Positions 34,782-46,114 of a stretch of 64,000 bases of DNA are shown here, in pieces. Below the pieces are notes generated by a model. That model was not told the DNA's origin. It ran no database searches and saw only the letters and a list, made by a program, of their open reading frames with translations. This DNA is from Allantophomopsis cytisporea (taxonomy: Eukaryota > Ascomycota > Leotiomycetes > Phacidiales > Phacidiaceae). The stretch lies in NCBI GenBank assembly GCA_024752435.1, contig CP103022.1:558001-622000 (forward strand), written 5' to 3'. Each line of letters starts with the position of its first letter. The stretch's first letter is position 1. Made by a program: the position numbers and the translations under genes.

Positions 34782-35313
34782 TTACTGGCCCATGCGAACC
34801 TTCTTCTCAACCTCCTCGTGAAAGCCAGGAACATTTCTCATCTCGTCACCCTTGTAAATATCCTCCCAGGTACACGTCGTATCTCTGCCGGACAGGATGT
34901 CCTCGTGAACACCGCTTCCACCGCCCAGCATTGCCGGCTTCCACTCTCCATCTCTGACGATCTTCAATTCCATACCCCTTCTGATCGGCTCAGCCATTCC
35001 GAAAGTTCTTCGAAGTCCCTCCATCTTCATGGCATCTTGTGTAGCTTGCCAATTCTTAAGGCGATTCTCGAGTGGATGCGCACTGTCTGGCACAGAGCTA
35101 GTCTTGGAGGTGTCAAGGGTTGGTCCGACACCGGCTCGAAGTGTGTCATGAACACCTGGAGCTGATGGAGCACCAGTGTTTCCAGCGATGTGCCCGTAGG
35201 AAGTGGTGTGGTTGGCAGCTGGGGCGACTCTCATAGACTGTAGATGTGTTAGTGACAGTTTCTAGACATCAAAGACGTCTATGTGGAACAAAATAGCTTG
35301 GGGAGCTTACCAT
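34782..35313 (-). CDS. UMP1: Proteasome maturation factor UMP1
   Basis: UMP1 is the assembly chaperone enclosed in half-proteasomes and degraded when the 20S particle matures. The body (HPLENRLKNWQATQDAMKMEGLRRTFGMAEPIRRGMELKIV) is diagnostic. I read exon 1 as the ATG alone (35313-35311), a 73-nt intron (GTAAGC donor, CACTAAC branch site, TACAG acceptor), and exon 2 35237-34782, giving 152 residues beginning MSMRVAPAAN, near yeast's 148. The in-frame ATG at 35234 would give almost the same protein without splicing (150 residues). The gene sits between the two AT-rich, gene-poor stretches. Confidence 0.93.
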
Positions 35314-36944
35314 GATTGCGATATTTGTGAGAGAGTGTTTAGAAGGTTGTGTAGAGATGTAGGTTTGGATTCGCAGTGGTTTGTTGATGACGATGAAGCT
35401 CCAGGCTGCGAGGTCGACGTGTAAGCGCGATAACGTCCAAGCTTAAGCGCAGTAAGCGACTACCCCAGTCATAGCTTTCCAGCACATGACAGTGGACAAA
35501 ACCAAAACTTAACATGAAGAGGAGATTACTGGAGTGTCTTTCCATAAGGTGCCCTTTGTAGACAGTTGTTCACAATCTCAAAGTCCATTTCCATAATTCA
35601 AGTCTACAATGGAACAGGTTCTATTGTCATCATCGAAATTCCATTCTCTTGGCAGACGACGTTATCAATGGCTATGAAACCCAGGATACAGCTCTTTTGA
35701 GAGAACCTGAGCTGTGAGATCGACTCGTCCGTAGAAGACCAGAAATTCTGGGTAATTCGAGGGGGTTGAAATGCTAGGAAAACTACCCATCTAGAAGATC
35801 TACGTAGCTAATATACCTATCTATGTTCTACCACCGGCCTTAAATCAGTCGTTCTCAATGAGACTTTTAGCAATAGGCGATAATATATATAATAACTGTA
35901 TTCTTGTTCTTAGTATATATAGAGGACAAAGTTGTTCTCGATCACAGAAATCGAGTCAGAGATCAACGTATCAACTGTTTCTGAAGACAGGTTACGTCAA
36001 TAGCAAAGGGCCGTACAAGGAGTAACGACTCTTATATAACTGTGAAAATTCCTAGAATTGTAAAATATATGACCATCTATCATAAGGCGAAAACTAGCAA
36101 GCGGTCCACATTTAGGCGACTTGATAGTCCGATTGAAAAGAGCTCTGGGAGATAAAATAAAATATATAGATAACGCAAAATATCATCGCCTCTAATGTTG
36201 AACAAATGACTTACAATATGTGAAGGAGTTGAACTTTGGTTGAACTAATTCTATGAATAGTCTCTACGAATGTACATCTAGTGTTAGACTAAGAACACTG
36301 TCTCTACGTAGTATATCGAATCTCAACGCTTGCTAGGGAACATATCCTCTCCAGTTAGTCGTAATTCTCATCTCAATGCTAGCAGTCCTGCAGCCTCAAT
36401 TGTAGTAGGTGTGTCTCAGTACCTACAACTTAAGATTCAGTACCTCGAGGCTATTAAATCTCGATGAACAGATCACTAGCGAATCTGGAAAATAAAAGCC
36501 TATGTCAAGAATGTACTAGATTGGTAACTATCTTACTCTACTTCCCCTAGTATACCCATATGCTAAATAAGTCAAAACACTTGGGAAATATGTACAAATT
36601 TAACCGTACGAACGTATCGGAGGCGGGGGAGATAGAGTTGCACAGCCGTTGTTGGGCTATTACTGCGTAGTACGTAAAGACTACATAATAATTTTCGGTA
36701 CAGCTCTTTTTCTATTAGTACTTGAACTTCCTTGTGCAGTCAGCTAACATTATTCTTCTGTGCTTCTGTGCTTCTGTATGCCGTCCAACAATCTAGCCGT
36801 CAATATAGTAGAGATCATTCAAGTCGAGACTGGAATGATGAGTTTGAGCTAACAGAATGCTACAAAATAATATGTAGCCTCAGCCTAAGCCGAAGATCGT
36901 CATTTTAGGCAAGACATCAAATCCAGTCGATTCAAAAATACAAA
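35314..36944. other. AT-rich intergenic stretch, nothing recognised
   Basis: About 1.6 kb. From about 35760 to 36640 it is AT-rich with many TATATA-type words and no open frame of note, like 32300-34700. No repeat boundaries could be defined. Confidence 0.45.
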
Positions 36945-37537
36945 TTAACCAGCATGACTGCCGTTCTCATGTCTGATGCATGCCTCCTTTTCAGACTGCT
37001 GGATTTTGCATTTTGTCGTTACCCAACTACTGTTGGTAGGCTTCACGGTCACTAGCATGCAAGTAAACCATTTCGAGTTCGCTGAATTGTTCTTGTAAAA
37101 ACGAATTGTGAGATAGTCTTGGTCTTTGACCATTCCAATATCATCGAGTAATGCCAAATATAGAGCTTTGGGAGTTGCACATATTCTGGGGACATCCAAA
37201 TGGAGATCAGACAGGATCTAAAAGATGACCACTTTTGACTGATCTCTGGCTGATGATCGGAGTTCGTGCTTTTATGCAAACTGTGATTTGTTAGTATTAG
37301 ATGAACAATTGTATGTAAACAGTCACGGAATGAAAAGGAAATCCTTACCCATCGTAGTACAGTACAAAACATAAGCAGACTCCGATATACTTTGTAGGGC
37401 TGAAAACTAGAGGTGTACCACGAGAAACAAGCAACGGGAAGACACGATAAACCGGCACGACTGCCAGTCAGCAGCATTACCCCCGCTGCCCCAAAAACGC
37501 CACAAAAAGGGTCGACGCATTGATCAATCAGGCCCAT
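36945..37537 (-). CDS. Candidate small three-exon gene, unknown function
   Basis: Not recognised. A consistent model is 37537-37481, 37399-37349 and 37217-36945, with GT-AG introns of 81 and 131 nt all in phase 0, giving 126 residues. The first exon reads MGLIDQCVDPFCGVFGAAG, the second PYKVYRSLLMFCTVLRW, and the third begins ILSDLHLDVPRICATPKALYLALLDD and runs 90 codons with protein-like composition. Acceptors TTTTCAG and TTTTAG are good. The second intron also holds a TACTAAC branch site ahead of an internal CACAG acceptor, which would give an early stop, so alternative splicing or decay is possible. It would be divergent from the MFS gene with only 78 nt between starts, which is a reason for doubt. 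Confidence 0.3.
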
Positions 37538-37615
37538 CAGCCCCAATTAATCCCGCATCATGCCAATACACGTATGTAGGACGCCCCCAGCTTCAACCCA
37601 TAATCTACCGGCTTG

Positions 37616-39483
37616 ATGACCCAGGAAACCAACGTGACACTCTGTTATGAAAGTAAAGATGCTCCCACCCAAAGGTCACAATGTAGCAGCTCTCTGAACC
37701 CAGAAATCGAACACCATTCCCTTGCAGTGCACGTCATGGATATTGCAGAGTCACATTCCCTCCCTGCTGCAAGGAGTTCAGAGCTGTTTGATCGCTCCTC
37801 CGACGATAGACCTCCAAGTAGCACCACGAGATATACACCGGACTCCGACTCCGACGATTCAGATCTCGGATTCAAGGACGAGCATGCGGCGCAATCGATT
37901 CAGCTAAAGCGATCGCGAACGAATTCAGGAGGTAGAAGATATGCAGATGAAGATGAGGATGAGGGGCTCGGAGGCAGTCAGCGACGTGCCAGTATATCGA
38001 CAGTCCAATCATACCAGCTTTATACCCCAGACGAAGAGCGAGCTGTCATTAAGAAGTTCGACCGAAGACTGGTGTTATTTGTGGCATTACTATATATGTT
38101 GAGCTTCTTGGACAGATCTAGTGAGTATGAACCTATGAATGATAGCATTGGGTCGTAGCTAATACATATGAAGACATCGGGAACGCGCGAATTGCCGGCC
38201 TCGATCGCGACCTCGACCTCAGTTCTGATCAGTACGAATGGGTCCTCACATCCTTCTACATTGCATACATCTGTTTTGAGTGGATGAGTCTCCTCTGGAA
38301 GGTAGTGCCTCCACACATTTATGTGAGCATGATTGTCCTGAGCTGGGGCGTTATAGCATCTCTGCAAAGCATAGCGACATCTTTCGCGTCTCTCTTGGTC
38401 CTCCGTACTCTCCTCGGCATTGGTGAGGCAGGATTTACAGGGATACCTTTTTATTTGTCTTTCTTTTTCAAGCGTGAGGAACTTGCTCTACGGACTGGCT
38501 TCTTCATCTCTGCAGCTCCTTTGGCTACTTCCTTCGCAAGTTCGCTCGCGTGGGTAATCATCAAAATAGGATCCTACTCTCCCATTGCATCTTGGCGGCT
38601 GTTGTTTCTGGTGGAAGGCTTCCCTAGTGTTTTAGTTGCGGTATTAGCATGGTACCATATACCTGATACCCCATCATCAGCTCGGTACCTCAGCAAACGC
38701 GAGAAAAAGGTGGCTCGCCTCCGATTGCGTAAAAGTACGGGCTCTAGCAAGTCGAAGGGCAGCACTAGAGGGCTCAAGGGCCGAGACATGCTGAAGACAA
38801 TAATGGATCCGAAAAGTTACATTACTGCGTTCATGTTTTTCTTCACAAACATGGCATTCTCCTCTATGCCGGCTTTCCTTCCAACTATCATTAAGGACAT
38901 GGGGCACAGTGCTTTAAAGTCACAAGCTCTCTCGGCACCACCGTATCTCATATCCTTCCTTGCCGTGATTATCACTGCTTACCTGTCGGATCGAACGCAA
39001 AACAGATCGCTCTTCATCTGTTTTCATGCGCTTCTCTCGGCATCAGGCTATGCATTGATTGCAATTGGAGGAAAGCTTGGTTGGCAAAATTGGGTCAGAT
39101 ATGTTATGATATACCCTGCTGCCGTTGGATTCTTCAGTGTAATCACGATTGTGATCACTTGGACAATCAACAACCAGGAGAGCGAGACTGGCCAGGGCAT
39201 GGGTTTTGCTATGCTCCAAATTATTGGTCAGTGTGGACCCTTGATTGGCACAAGGTTGTATCCCGACGAAGATGCGCCATTGTATATTAAAGGAATGAGT
39301 GTTTGTGCTGCTGCTATGGTATTTGTGGCTATCTTGTCGGTATCTCTTAGATACTATCTACAAAGGCAGAATAGCAAGAAAGAGAAGGAAATGTCGTATG
39401 CCCAAGTCGGCGATGAAGATACGGAGGGCCTTGTGTCGAAGGAAGCTACTCAGCCGGCGAGTGAGTTTAGATATATACTATAA
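37616..39483 (+). CDS. MFS transporter, Dal5/allantoate permease-like family
   Basis: Exons 37616-38120 and 38174-39483 (53-nt intron) give 604 residues. The first 140 or so residues are a long cytosolic, Ser/Asp-rich N-terminus with basic patches. The transporter core starts at FDRRLVLFVALLYMLSFLDRSNIGNARIAGL, the hallmark opening of the anion:cation symporter family (Dal5, Tna1, Vht1, Fen2). It continues with YEWVLTSFYIAYICFEW, LLVLRTLLGIGEAGFTGIPFYLS and PLYIKGMSVCAAAM, and about 12 membrane segments. Substrates in this family are organic anions such as allantoate, nicotinate, biotin or pantothenate; which applies cannot be told. An internal ATG at 37736 (MDIAESH) is an alternative start that would remove 40 residues. 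Confidence 0.9.
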
Positions 39484-39804
39484 TGAAGATACTCTTGAAA
39501 CCATCATGTGCTGTACTCCATTACGCTTGAAACACCATCTTGTTTGTCATGCTTAGGATACCTTACTACTTTACATTATTACTTAAATTTTTCTATAGTC
39601 TAAGAGGTGTGTTTCTTAATAAGGGTTTTAGAATTACTCGCATCCCAAATCTTGAAAATTGACAGTTGCAACAAGCCTGGCAGACTTCTAGTGGTCAAGA
39701 GCCGGAATAGTCGAGAACAAGAAGGTCGCACTTTCAGCATAAGTTATATTGGGGCGAATCGTATGACCAGCAACCAGGAATCTCGATTCTTTAGATAAGT
39801 GTCA
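39484..39804. other. Convergent 3' intergenic region
   Basis: About 320 nt between the stops of the MFS gene and the hypothetical gene at 39805. Nothing recognised. Confidence 0.5.
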
Positions 39805-41064
39805 TCATTCAAACCACCTCCTTCCGTGATTACGCCAATCTCTGCTCATTCCCGGATACAGTTCTTTTCCTTTGAGAATGAGTCTGTGACCGTGTGGTAG
39901 CTCTTCCTCAAGTAACTTGAAACAATCAAGATATTCCCTTTGCTCTGGAAACTGGGTTCCATCTAACGCTTCCCACCCAATTCGCTGTGCCACTGAACGA
40001 TGGTATCTTTTCCATCGGCCTGTACTCTCGTCCAATTCATAAGCGCGTGTTCGTCCACCACCAACCAGAGGGCCCGTCCCGTTTGCAGTTTGTGCTATCC
40101 CACTGCCACCCCCGGTATAGCTCATTCTCCTTCTGGTGAGGCGTTTACGCGCGTTGAGGTTGTTGCTGTTTCTCGGAGCAGGCTTTTCGTTCCGTGACTT
40201 ATGAAGAATAGTGATGCTCCTGAGATTTGGCATGTAACTGATGATATTTGTTACGGCTGATCTGAGTATACAAACATCGACGCGTGGTTGCTCCTGGTCA
40301 AGTCTGAGGATGAGGTTGTGAATTCGTGCGCAATTAGAGGGAAGAACAGCGTCTGAGAAATTCTTGAGCTATGAATGGGAATGGTGGTTAGCTAATGAAA
40401 TTCGAGGTTTGATCAGAGTGTGGAAATATTGACCTACTTTGTGTGAGTGAGTACATGTGAGTCTTTGCTTGTCTTGCGATCTTCGCGCTTTGCGGTTGTA
40501 GCGCTTCAACTTGAAGCGCAGAGAGCGTTTGCGGTATGTATGCTTAATCTAGAGATCAAAAAGTGTAAGCACAAACAAACTATAAGAGGCCTGTTGAGGC
40601 TAGATTGTTATAGGCCATACCCAATTCATCTCTTTCAAGTGTTTGACACATGCATAACAAGCAGCATCTTTCACGCCTACAATGAATATTCTCTCTTCGC
40701 TGAATGTCTGCAAAACTGTACGCAAGACATTGATATGTAATTTTGGAACCCCTTCTGGATCGGAAAGTATCGTAATCGGCTTCGCATCAACGAGCAGGTA
40801 GGTGTAGAGATTTGCAAGAACATTAGGGGAAGGCGGCCTTTCAGTAACGCCCAGAAGTTGTAATCCCGGAAAGTCACTGATAAGACCGGATGCTGGGCTT
40901 GCATTGAGTGTCGTGCACTGAGATATTGCGGGGTTCGGTGGTGGGGTTGAGGAGATAATGGGTATTGATTGACGCCTGTGACGAAGTCCGTATCTTGGTC
41001 TCGTATGAGACTTGACGGATGAACGTGGAAACGAGTGTGGCGGAGAAGTTGCAGGACTTCCCAT
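39805..41064 (-). CDS. Hypothetical protein, fungal F-box-like N-terminal region
   Basis: Not recognised as a known protein. Exons 41064-40621, 40548-40438 and 40368-39805 give 372 residues, with all phases 0. The N-terminus is Pro/Ser/Arg-rich, followed by FPGLQLLGVTERPPSPNVLANLYTYLLVDAKPI and VPKLHINVLRTVLQTFSEERIF, a layout reminiscent of uncharacterised Pezizomycotina proteins that begin with a degenerate F-box-like helix pair. The second exon is strikingly basic (KHTYRKRSLRFKLKRYNRKARR). The third has LKNFSDAVLPSNCARIHNLILRLDQ, PNLRSITILHK, another basic patch (ARKRLTRRR), and a C-terminal WRNHGRRWFE. The middle exon could be a retained intron in some transcripts. Gene existence is fairly likely; function is unknown. 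Confidence 0.58.
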
Positions 41065-41774
41065 GATGTTCCGAGGAGCATTTTTCTGATTATAAAGATA
41101 AAAACATGACGGTCACGATCAAACAGGAGAATGAGTGGATAGGAAGTGTGCAAAGCTCGCTGATTTCGAAGAGTGAGAGAGATAAGGTATTGTGTATCGT
41201 GACCTCCAGAACTAGAATAGCAACTGCATTCATCTATCAAGGTTGCCCTATTTAGGAAAGCGTCAGGAAACTGTACCTTATGAGTCTGCCTTCATATATC
41301 AGTGGCCATAAAAAGTTTGATGAGCCTATCCTAGATGTATAACCTACAACGTGTTCGTTCTCAGATCTCATTTATGACACACACGAAGCATATAGCAACA
41401 CCGTTCGATATGAATTATACAAGAGTCTACACTGCAATATTCAGGGACTAGAATTATGTTTGCTAACAAAGCTCGGCCCTGAAAAATAACTTTACTGAAG
41501 CTCGTTTTGTTCACAATCAGGATCATATGACTCTTGAACGAAGCACTTGCGCTTTGGAATAAATTTTTTATTCTCTTCATTGTCGTACAAAAGGGTATAA
41601 ACCAGCGCTTAACAATCGCTGACCCCCAAAAGTCATGTATTGTCATATCCACAGGCAAAGGCAAAGCTTGGAAAGAGCTAGCCAAATCGGGAAGAAGAAG
41701 TGAAGAGGTAAAAAAGTGGCTGGCTTTCTTTACATGAGGATGAGTACATCTTGAAGTGCTCAATCCTCTCACTC
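41065..41774. other. Intergenic, nothing recognised
   Basis: About 700 nt between two leftward genes: promoter of the hypothetical gene and 3' flank of the kinase gene. No repeat or RNA gene seen. Confidence 0.5.
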
Positions 41775-43896
41775 TCACGTAGTCTCCACTTCGTCGCCCT
41801 TCAGCAGCTCCTCGAGCCATTCTCTCACTTCTTTACAATTCCATCGTTGATCTCTGTCCGAACGAGTCATGCCCTCTACTCCACGAGCAAACGGATGATT
41901 CTTGAACCATGGTGGCAGGTTACCTTTGTTGAGTTTGGCGAGTAAATCTACTCTCTCAAATGCAGTCGTGAAATTATTTACAAGCTCAAATGCTATGACT
42001 CCAAGACTGAACACATCCAACTTTTCGCATATATATGGTTCTTTTTTTGGCTGCTCGGGAGGCCGATAGAATTGTGTACCCACGGGTTTCGGGGCCAATG
42101 CGGCCAGTGGTGAAGGTTCGAATGTGGACTTATCTGAGGGCACGGGATCGTCCTTGATTTCTGCAATAAGTCCGAAGTCGCCGATACATGGTGTTATATA
42201 AATATCCCCACCACAATTAGATTGTCGGCATTCTGGGCAGCTTCTAATATTGACACAACCAGAGAGAGAAGGACAACGATCCTCTTGTACAGAGAGAAAT
42301 ATATTTGCAGGCTTAAGATCCCGATGCACAATGCGTTGACTGTGTAAATAATCGATTCCATCGAGTATTGCCAAAAGAATCTTAGCAGCTGCATTACTGT
42401 GGAAACAATGGCGAATTGGAAAGTCTTCTGTTGGCTTTGGTTGTTCCGATGAGATATATTTGGAGAGAGTCATAGGATGGAGTGACATTTTGATATACAG
42501 ATACTGATCGTGTAACTTAGTTTGCTTCGCTGGGACAGCTTCCGGACAAGCTTCTGCGCTTGTCCAAATGTCACCGTTCAGATGTTTTCGTGGAATTGAT
42601 TCGATGTCCTCATCCTCATCTGTGTCGGCCTCACCGACACTTTCAATGGAAGTCTTCATGGTCATGGCAGACGACGTGGTTGCTTGACTGACCCTTCGTC
42701 TTCGTACTGGTTGAATATCTTCAATGGCTTGTGATACTGATGAATACCCAAAGACGATGCCATCGTCCACCTCGTCCCCAGTACCAAAGTTTCCATTTGT
42801 TTGTCGTACACCAAATTTTGTACTTCTTCCGTCAAAGGTATCATTTATATTTATAGAACGGAGGCTTTCTGTAGCTGAATCCGAACCCGTGAAACTACAA
42901 AACCCTTAGTAAATATGCGAACCACTGAAGAAGAAAGAAGAAAGGCGTCGAAAGGACCGTAACATACCTTGTCTGTGTCTCCCCAGCTTCAAGCAAACGT
43001 TGTTGGTTAGGCGCTAAAGCTGGTTGAGCCGAATATCTTTCGATCCATCCATGATAATATCTCACAATATTGGTGTGGTTCAGTTTGGCTAGAGTCCTCA
43101 ATTCCATTAGCAATGCTTCGATCTGTGCCATATCCTGAAACTTCTGTAGACGTTGCGATGATATCAAGATACTCTTGACTGCATATTGACAGTTATCAAG
43201 AATGCTTCGTACTTGGACGACCTTTCCATAACCTCCCTTTCCTAAAGGTCGTTCCTCGATATACTCCTCCGCATATTGCGATTTTTCTGCGAAAAGATTT
43301 TGAGTTTCTCCAAGCATCAGCTCCGGCGCAGAAGAGCCACGATGCGGTCGAATTCTCGATGATCGCATGGAAGGAATAGCAAGTGCATTATGTGGAGAGC
43401 TTTCAGGCATCGGACTACCGAAAGATGATGAGTTCTCGTTGCTTTCAAGAGTTCGTAACTTCTTCTTGGCAATGTTTCCCAGAACATTGTCAAATCCATT
43501 AAGATATTGCTCCCTATGCGGAGCGCCATCTGAGCCAGCATATTGTGGCGTTGGTATCAGCCCCGCTGGACTGAGCTGCTGCACCAACTCATCATATAAG
43601 TCCTTAGAAAACCTAAGGACCTCAGGATCATCTTCACATAGTTTCTCCCCTTCATTCCGTTCATTGTTCAAGGCAGAAAGAGCCTTCCTCTTGCATTCTC
43701 CCTCCAACAAAGCCAGAAAGAGAACACTGAGCTGCTGATGGCTCGAGTTAGGACTTTGGAGAGATGACTGGACTGGGATCACATGACTTGGACCGTTAGA
43801 TCCATTTTCCAGCTCAGCATTGCTGTCTTGGGCGGAGGATTTGAAGGATGTAGCAGTATCGCGAGAAGCAGAATCCTCTTGCGATCTATGAGCCAT
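41775..43896 (-). CDS. HRI-like eIF2-alpha protein kinase
   Basis: Two exons, 43896-42968 and 42894-41775 (73-nt intron), give 682 residues. The kinase domain starts near residue 210: GKGGYGKV at 219-226, catalytic Lys241 in YAVKS, and the LAKLNHTNIVRYYHGWIE segment typical of eIF2-alpha kinases. It is then interrupted by an N-lobe insert of about 170 residues containing an acidic EADTDEDEDIESIP stretch. The C-lobe has HRDLKPANIF (HRD 500-502), a second short Cys-containing insert (SGCVNIRSCPECRQSNCGG), DFG at 549-551 and YRPPEQ. The split kinase with an acidic N-lobe insert is characteristic of PERK, PKR and HRI; the absence of a membrane anchor or HisRS/RWD domain excludes PERK and Gcn2, so HRI-like (fission yeast Hri1/Hri2) fits best. 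It would attenuate translation under stress by phosphorylating eIF2-alpha. Confidence 0.88.
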
Positions 43897-44480
43897 TTCG
43901 GGGGAAACAAAAGTTTCATGTGTATAAGTTCGGGGAATTGGACATGGTTGTCATCCAGAGAGGAACCCGGATGAACCAAGGATGCGGAAAAGTCTGTATG
44001 ATTAGAGCTGTATTCGATAGACCACCAAGTTGGAGGCCAAAGGTCTGAGTACTATAATTGAAATGATTGTTGAGCAATTGAGAGAGAAAGGACAGATTGG
44101 AGGAGAAGGTGATCGAAAAGCTATGAGTCTTCTTCGTTCGCGCCTTACGCATAACATTTTTGGTTTTGGCGTCCGGACGGGTACAGATGCACGGATAATT
44201 CTCGGTGATAGCCGAGGCAGCTTCAACGTTGTTTGATACGTTTGGAGATCATGATGCTCTACGACAATAACTCTATTAAGGCTTTCGTTGTCTACTTTGC
44301 TGTCTCGATGGTAGCACGAAGATAGTAGCCAGATAAGCGTAGAATATATTTCGCCGGCTTTATATTGTTTCGCTTCTTGTCCGAACATCTGCATACGGGA
44401 GCTGCATACGACCACCCAAGCTTCCACGGGTTTCATTGCTCTAATCTAAGTGAAATCTCTCTACTGCAAGAACTTTGGTG
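43897..44480. other. Divergent promoter region
   Basis: About 580 nt between the kinase gene (leftward) and the unknown gene at 44481 (rightward). Short overlapping frames only. Confidence 0.5.
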
Positions 44481-45750
44481 ATGCCTCGAAGATTGCCATG
44501 GCTTGTTGACGAACAGTCGGCAACTACTCCTCCAAGACCTAGGAGGAGTGCAAAAGTCACACCATCACGAGCGAAGCCGGTTCGCCAGCCAAGAAAAGAA
44601 AACGAAGACAGCGACATAACTACCGAGAGAACACCAAGGAAAAGGAACCCGCGTGGGGAAGGTCGGCGTTCTTTTCTCCCAGTAGCGTTTGTCTGATCTA
44701 ACATTTTGCAGCTCGAACCCCGTCGACCTCGCCTCCACCGGAAGTGCCCAAGGAAGAGTGAGCTATCTATACATATTACTCGTCTTTATAGATGCTGACC
44801 GCTCCAGATACATGATAGAAGGTCATGATGCTGATGATATGTGGCGTATGGTCGAAGATGAGATGACTAGCATAGCTCACATCTTCACACAGGTATGTAG
44901 GGCTCGAAAGTTGAATTTATGCTTCAAAGGCACTGAAGTCTTGAAGTTTCCTCATTGCTAATATTAGATCCAGCATTTACATCATCAAGAGTATGTACGC
45001 CAGAAACAGGCAGCAAAGTCTAAAAACTCCCGGACTATCGATACAATTTCAAGGCCAGTAATAGGCATAATGCCTGATCATACTAGACGCAAGGTAGAGT
45101 CTGTGGCAAGAGCTCGCGCTCAGGATGAAGTCGTCAAGAGCATTCTCGGGAAGCAAGTACGTCAAGACAGCGAGGTTGAGAGTGAAGAGAGTGAGGCTCC
45201 AGCTTGGATCGGAACTTCACTACATGGACTTATGGAACAACCCCAGAGGTCATCACAGTCACTGTCCCAGGCTATTTCTATCTCTGCTCCGACCCGCGCC
45301 GCTGCTGGACTAAAACGACCACGAAAGACAGTATCACAGTATATGGGTAGTTCACCACCAGAACTTCGATCTCACACTCAGCTACAAAAAGTCTCTCAGC
45401 ATATGCCTGCAGGTGATGCAACGGCAACAGAGTCTGATGATGATGATGATGATGATGATGACCTGGATGCTCCAATTTCAAAGGGTGTGCTTCATTCGAC
45501 TACTAAAGCAAAAGGATACATAGAACGAAAAAATGTATCTACCCCTTCCACCATACAAAGAGCTCAGAGCATCATCGCGCAAAATCCCAAGATTGAAGGG
45601 GCGAGCTCCAAAGATTTCGCACCTGAGCAACCAGTCAAGCCTGTTAGCTCTCGACTTGGACGAATTAGAAAACGTATTGAGGATGCCAAACAAGAGAAAA
45701 TGAAGGAGGAAAATGAACCAAGCTTGTACGAGATTCCTACATTCTTGTGA
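44481..45750 (+). CDS. Unknown nuclear-type protein with a conserved-looking acidic/helical motif
   Basis: Not recognised. Exons 44481-44661, 44712-44757, 44808-44892 and 44974-45750 give 362 residues and all phases close. The N-terminus is basic and Pro-rich (RPRRSAKVTPSRAKPVRQPRK; TPRKRNPRG), suggesting a nuclear protein. A helical core DDMWRMVEDEMTSIAHIFTQ joins HLHHQEYVRQKQAA across an intron, followed by RPVIGIMPDHTRRKVESVARARAQ. The rest is disordered, with a run of nine Asp after ATESD and a basic C-terminal helix (RLGRIRKRIEDAKQEKMKEE). The acceptor before HLHH is ambiguous: ATTAG at 44967 would add Ile-Gln. Composition suggests a chromatin or DNA-repair scaffold, which is only a guess. 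Confidence 0.68.
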
Positions 45751-46114
45751 GGACCTGCACAATCACTTTTGAACTAGCAGGTCTTCACAGCAAGTACTTC
45801 AACTGCCCCAGCATCAAGAAATGACAATAACTTCAGAGCTCAACCTATTGGAAATACTGATTGGGCTGCTTGGGTAAATGTAACAATGGTCTAGTTTCAA
45901 AGAGTCGACTACAGCGAGCACCAAGATTTTGCAATCAATGACACATAGATTCGTCACAGATGGCATCACGGGACCTGGAAAGATTCATGTTTCCATTCGT
46001 CAAGCCACTTGTCTATATTCGTGTCAAGAGATGGATTGGCCAATTGGCATAAGTTATATTCATGTATGTGCGAAGAATCATAAGTCATTTACAGCATAGG
46101 TGCTAATTGCAACT
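45751..46114. other. Convergent 3' intergenic region
   Basis: About 360 nt between the stops of the gene at 44481 and the dioxygenase. Nothing recognised. Confidence 0.5.

Noticed and set aside
37052..37546. 164-codon single-exon minus-strand frame
   Set aside because: It reads through two good introns; the spliced model at 36945-37537 uses a better third-exon frame.
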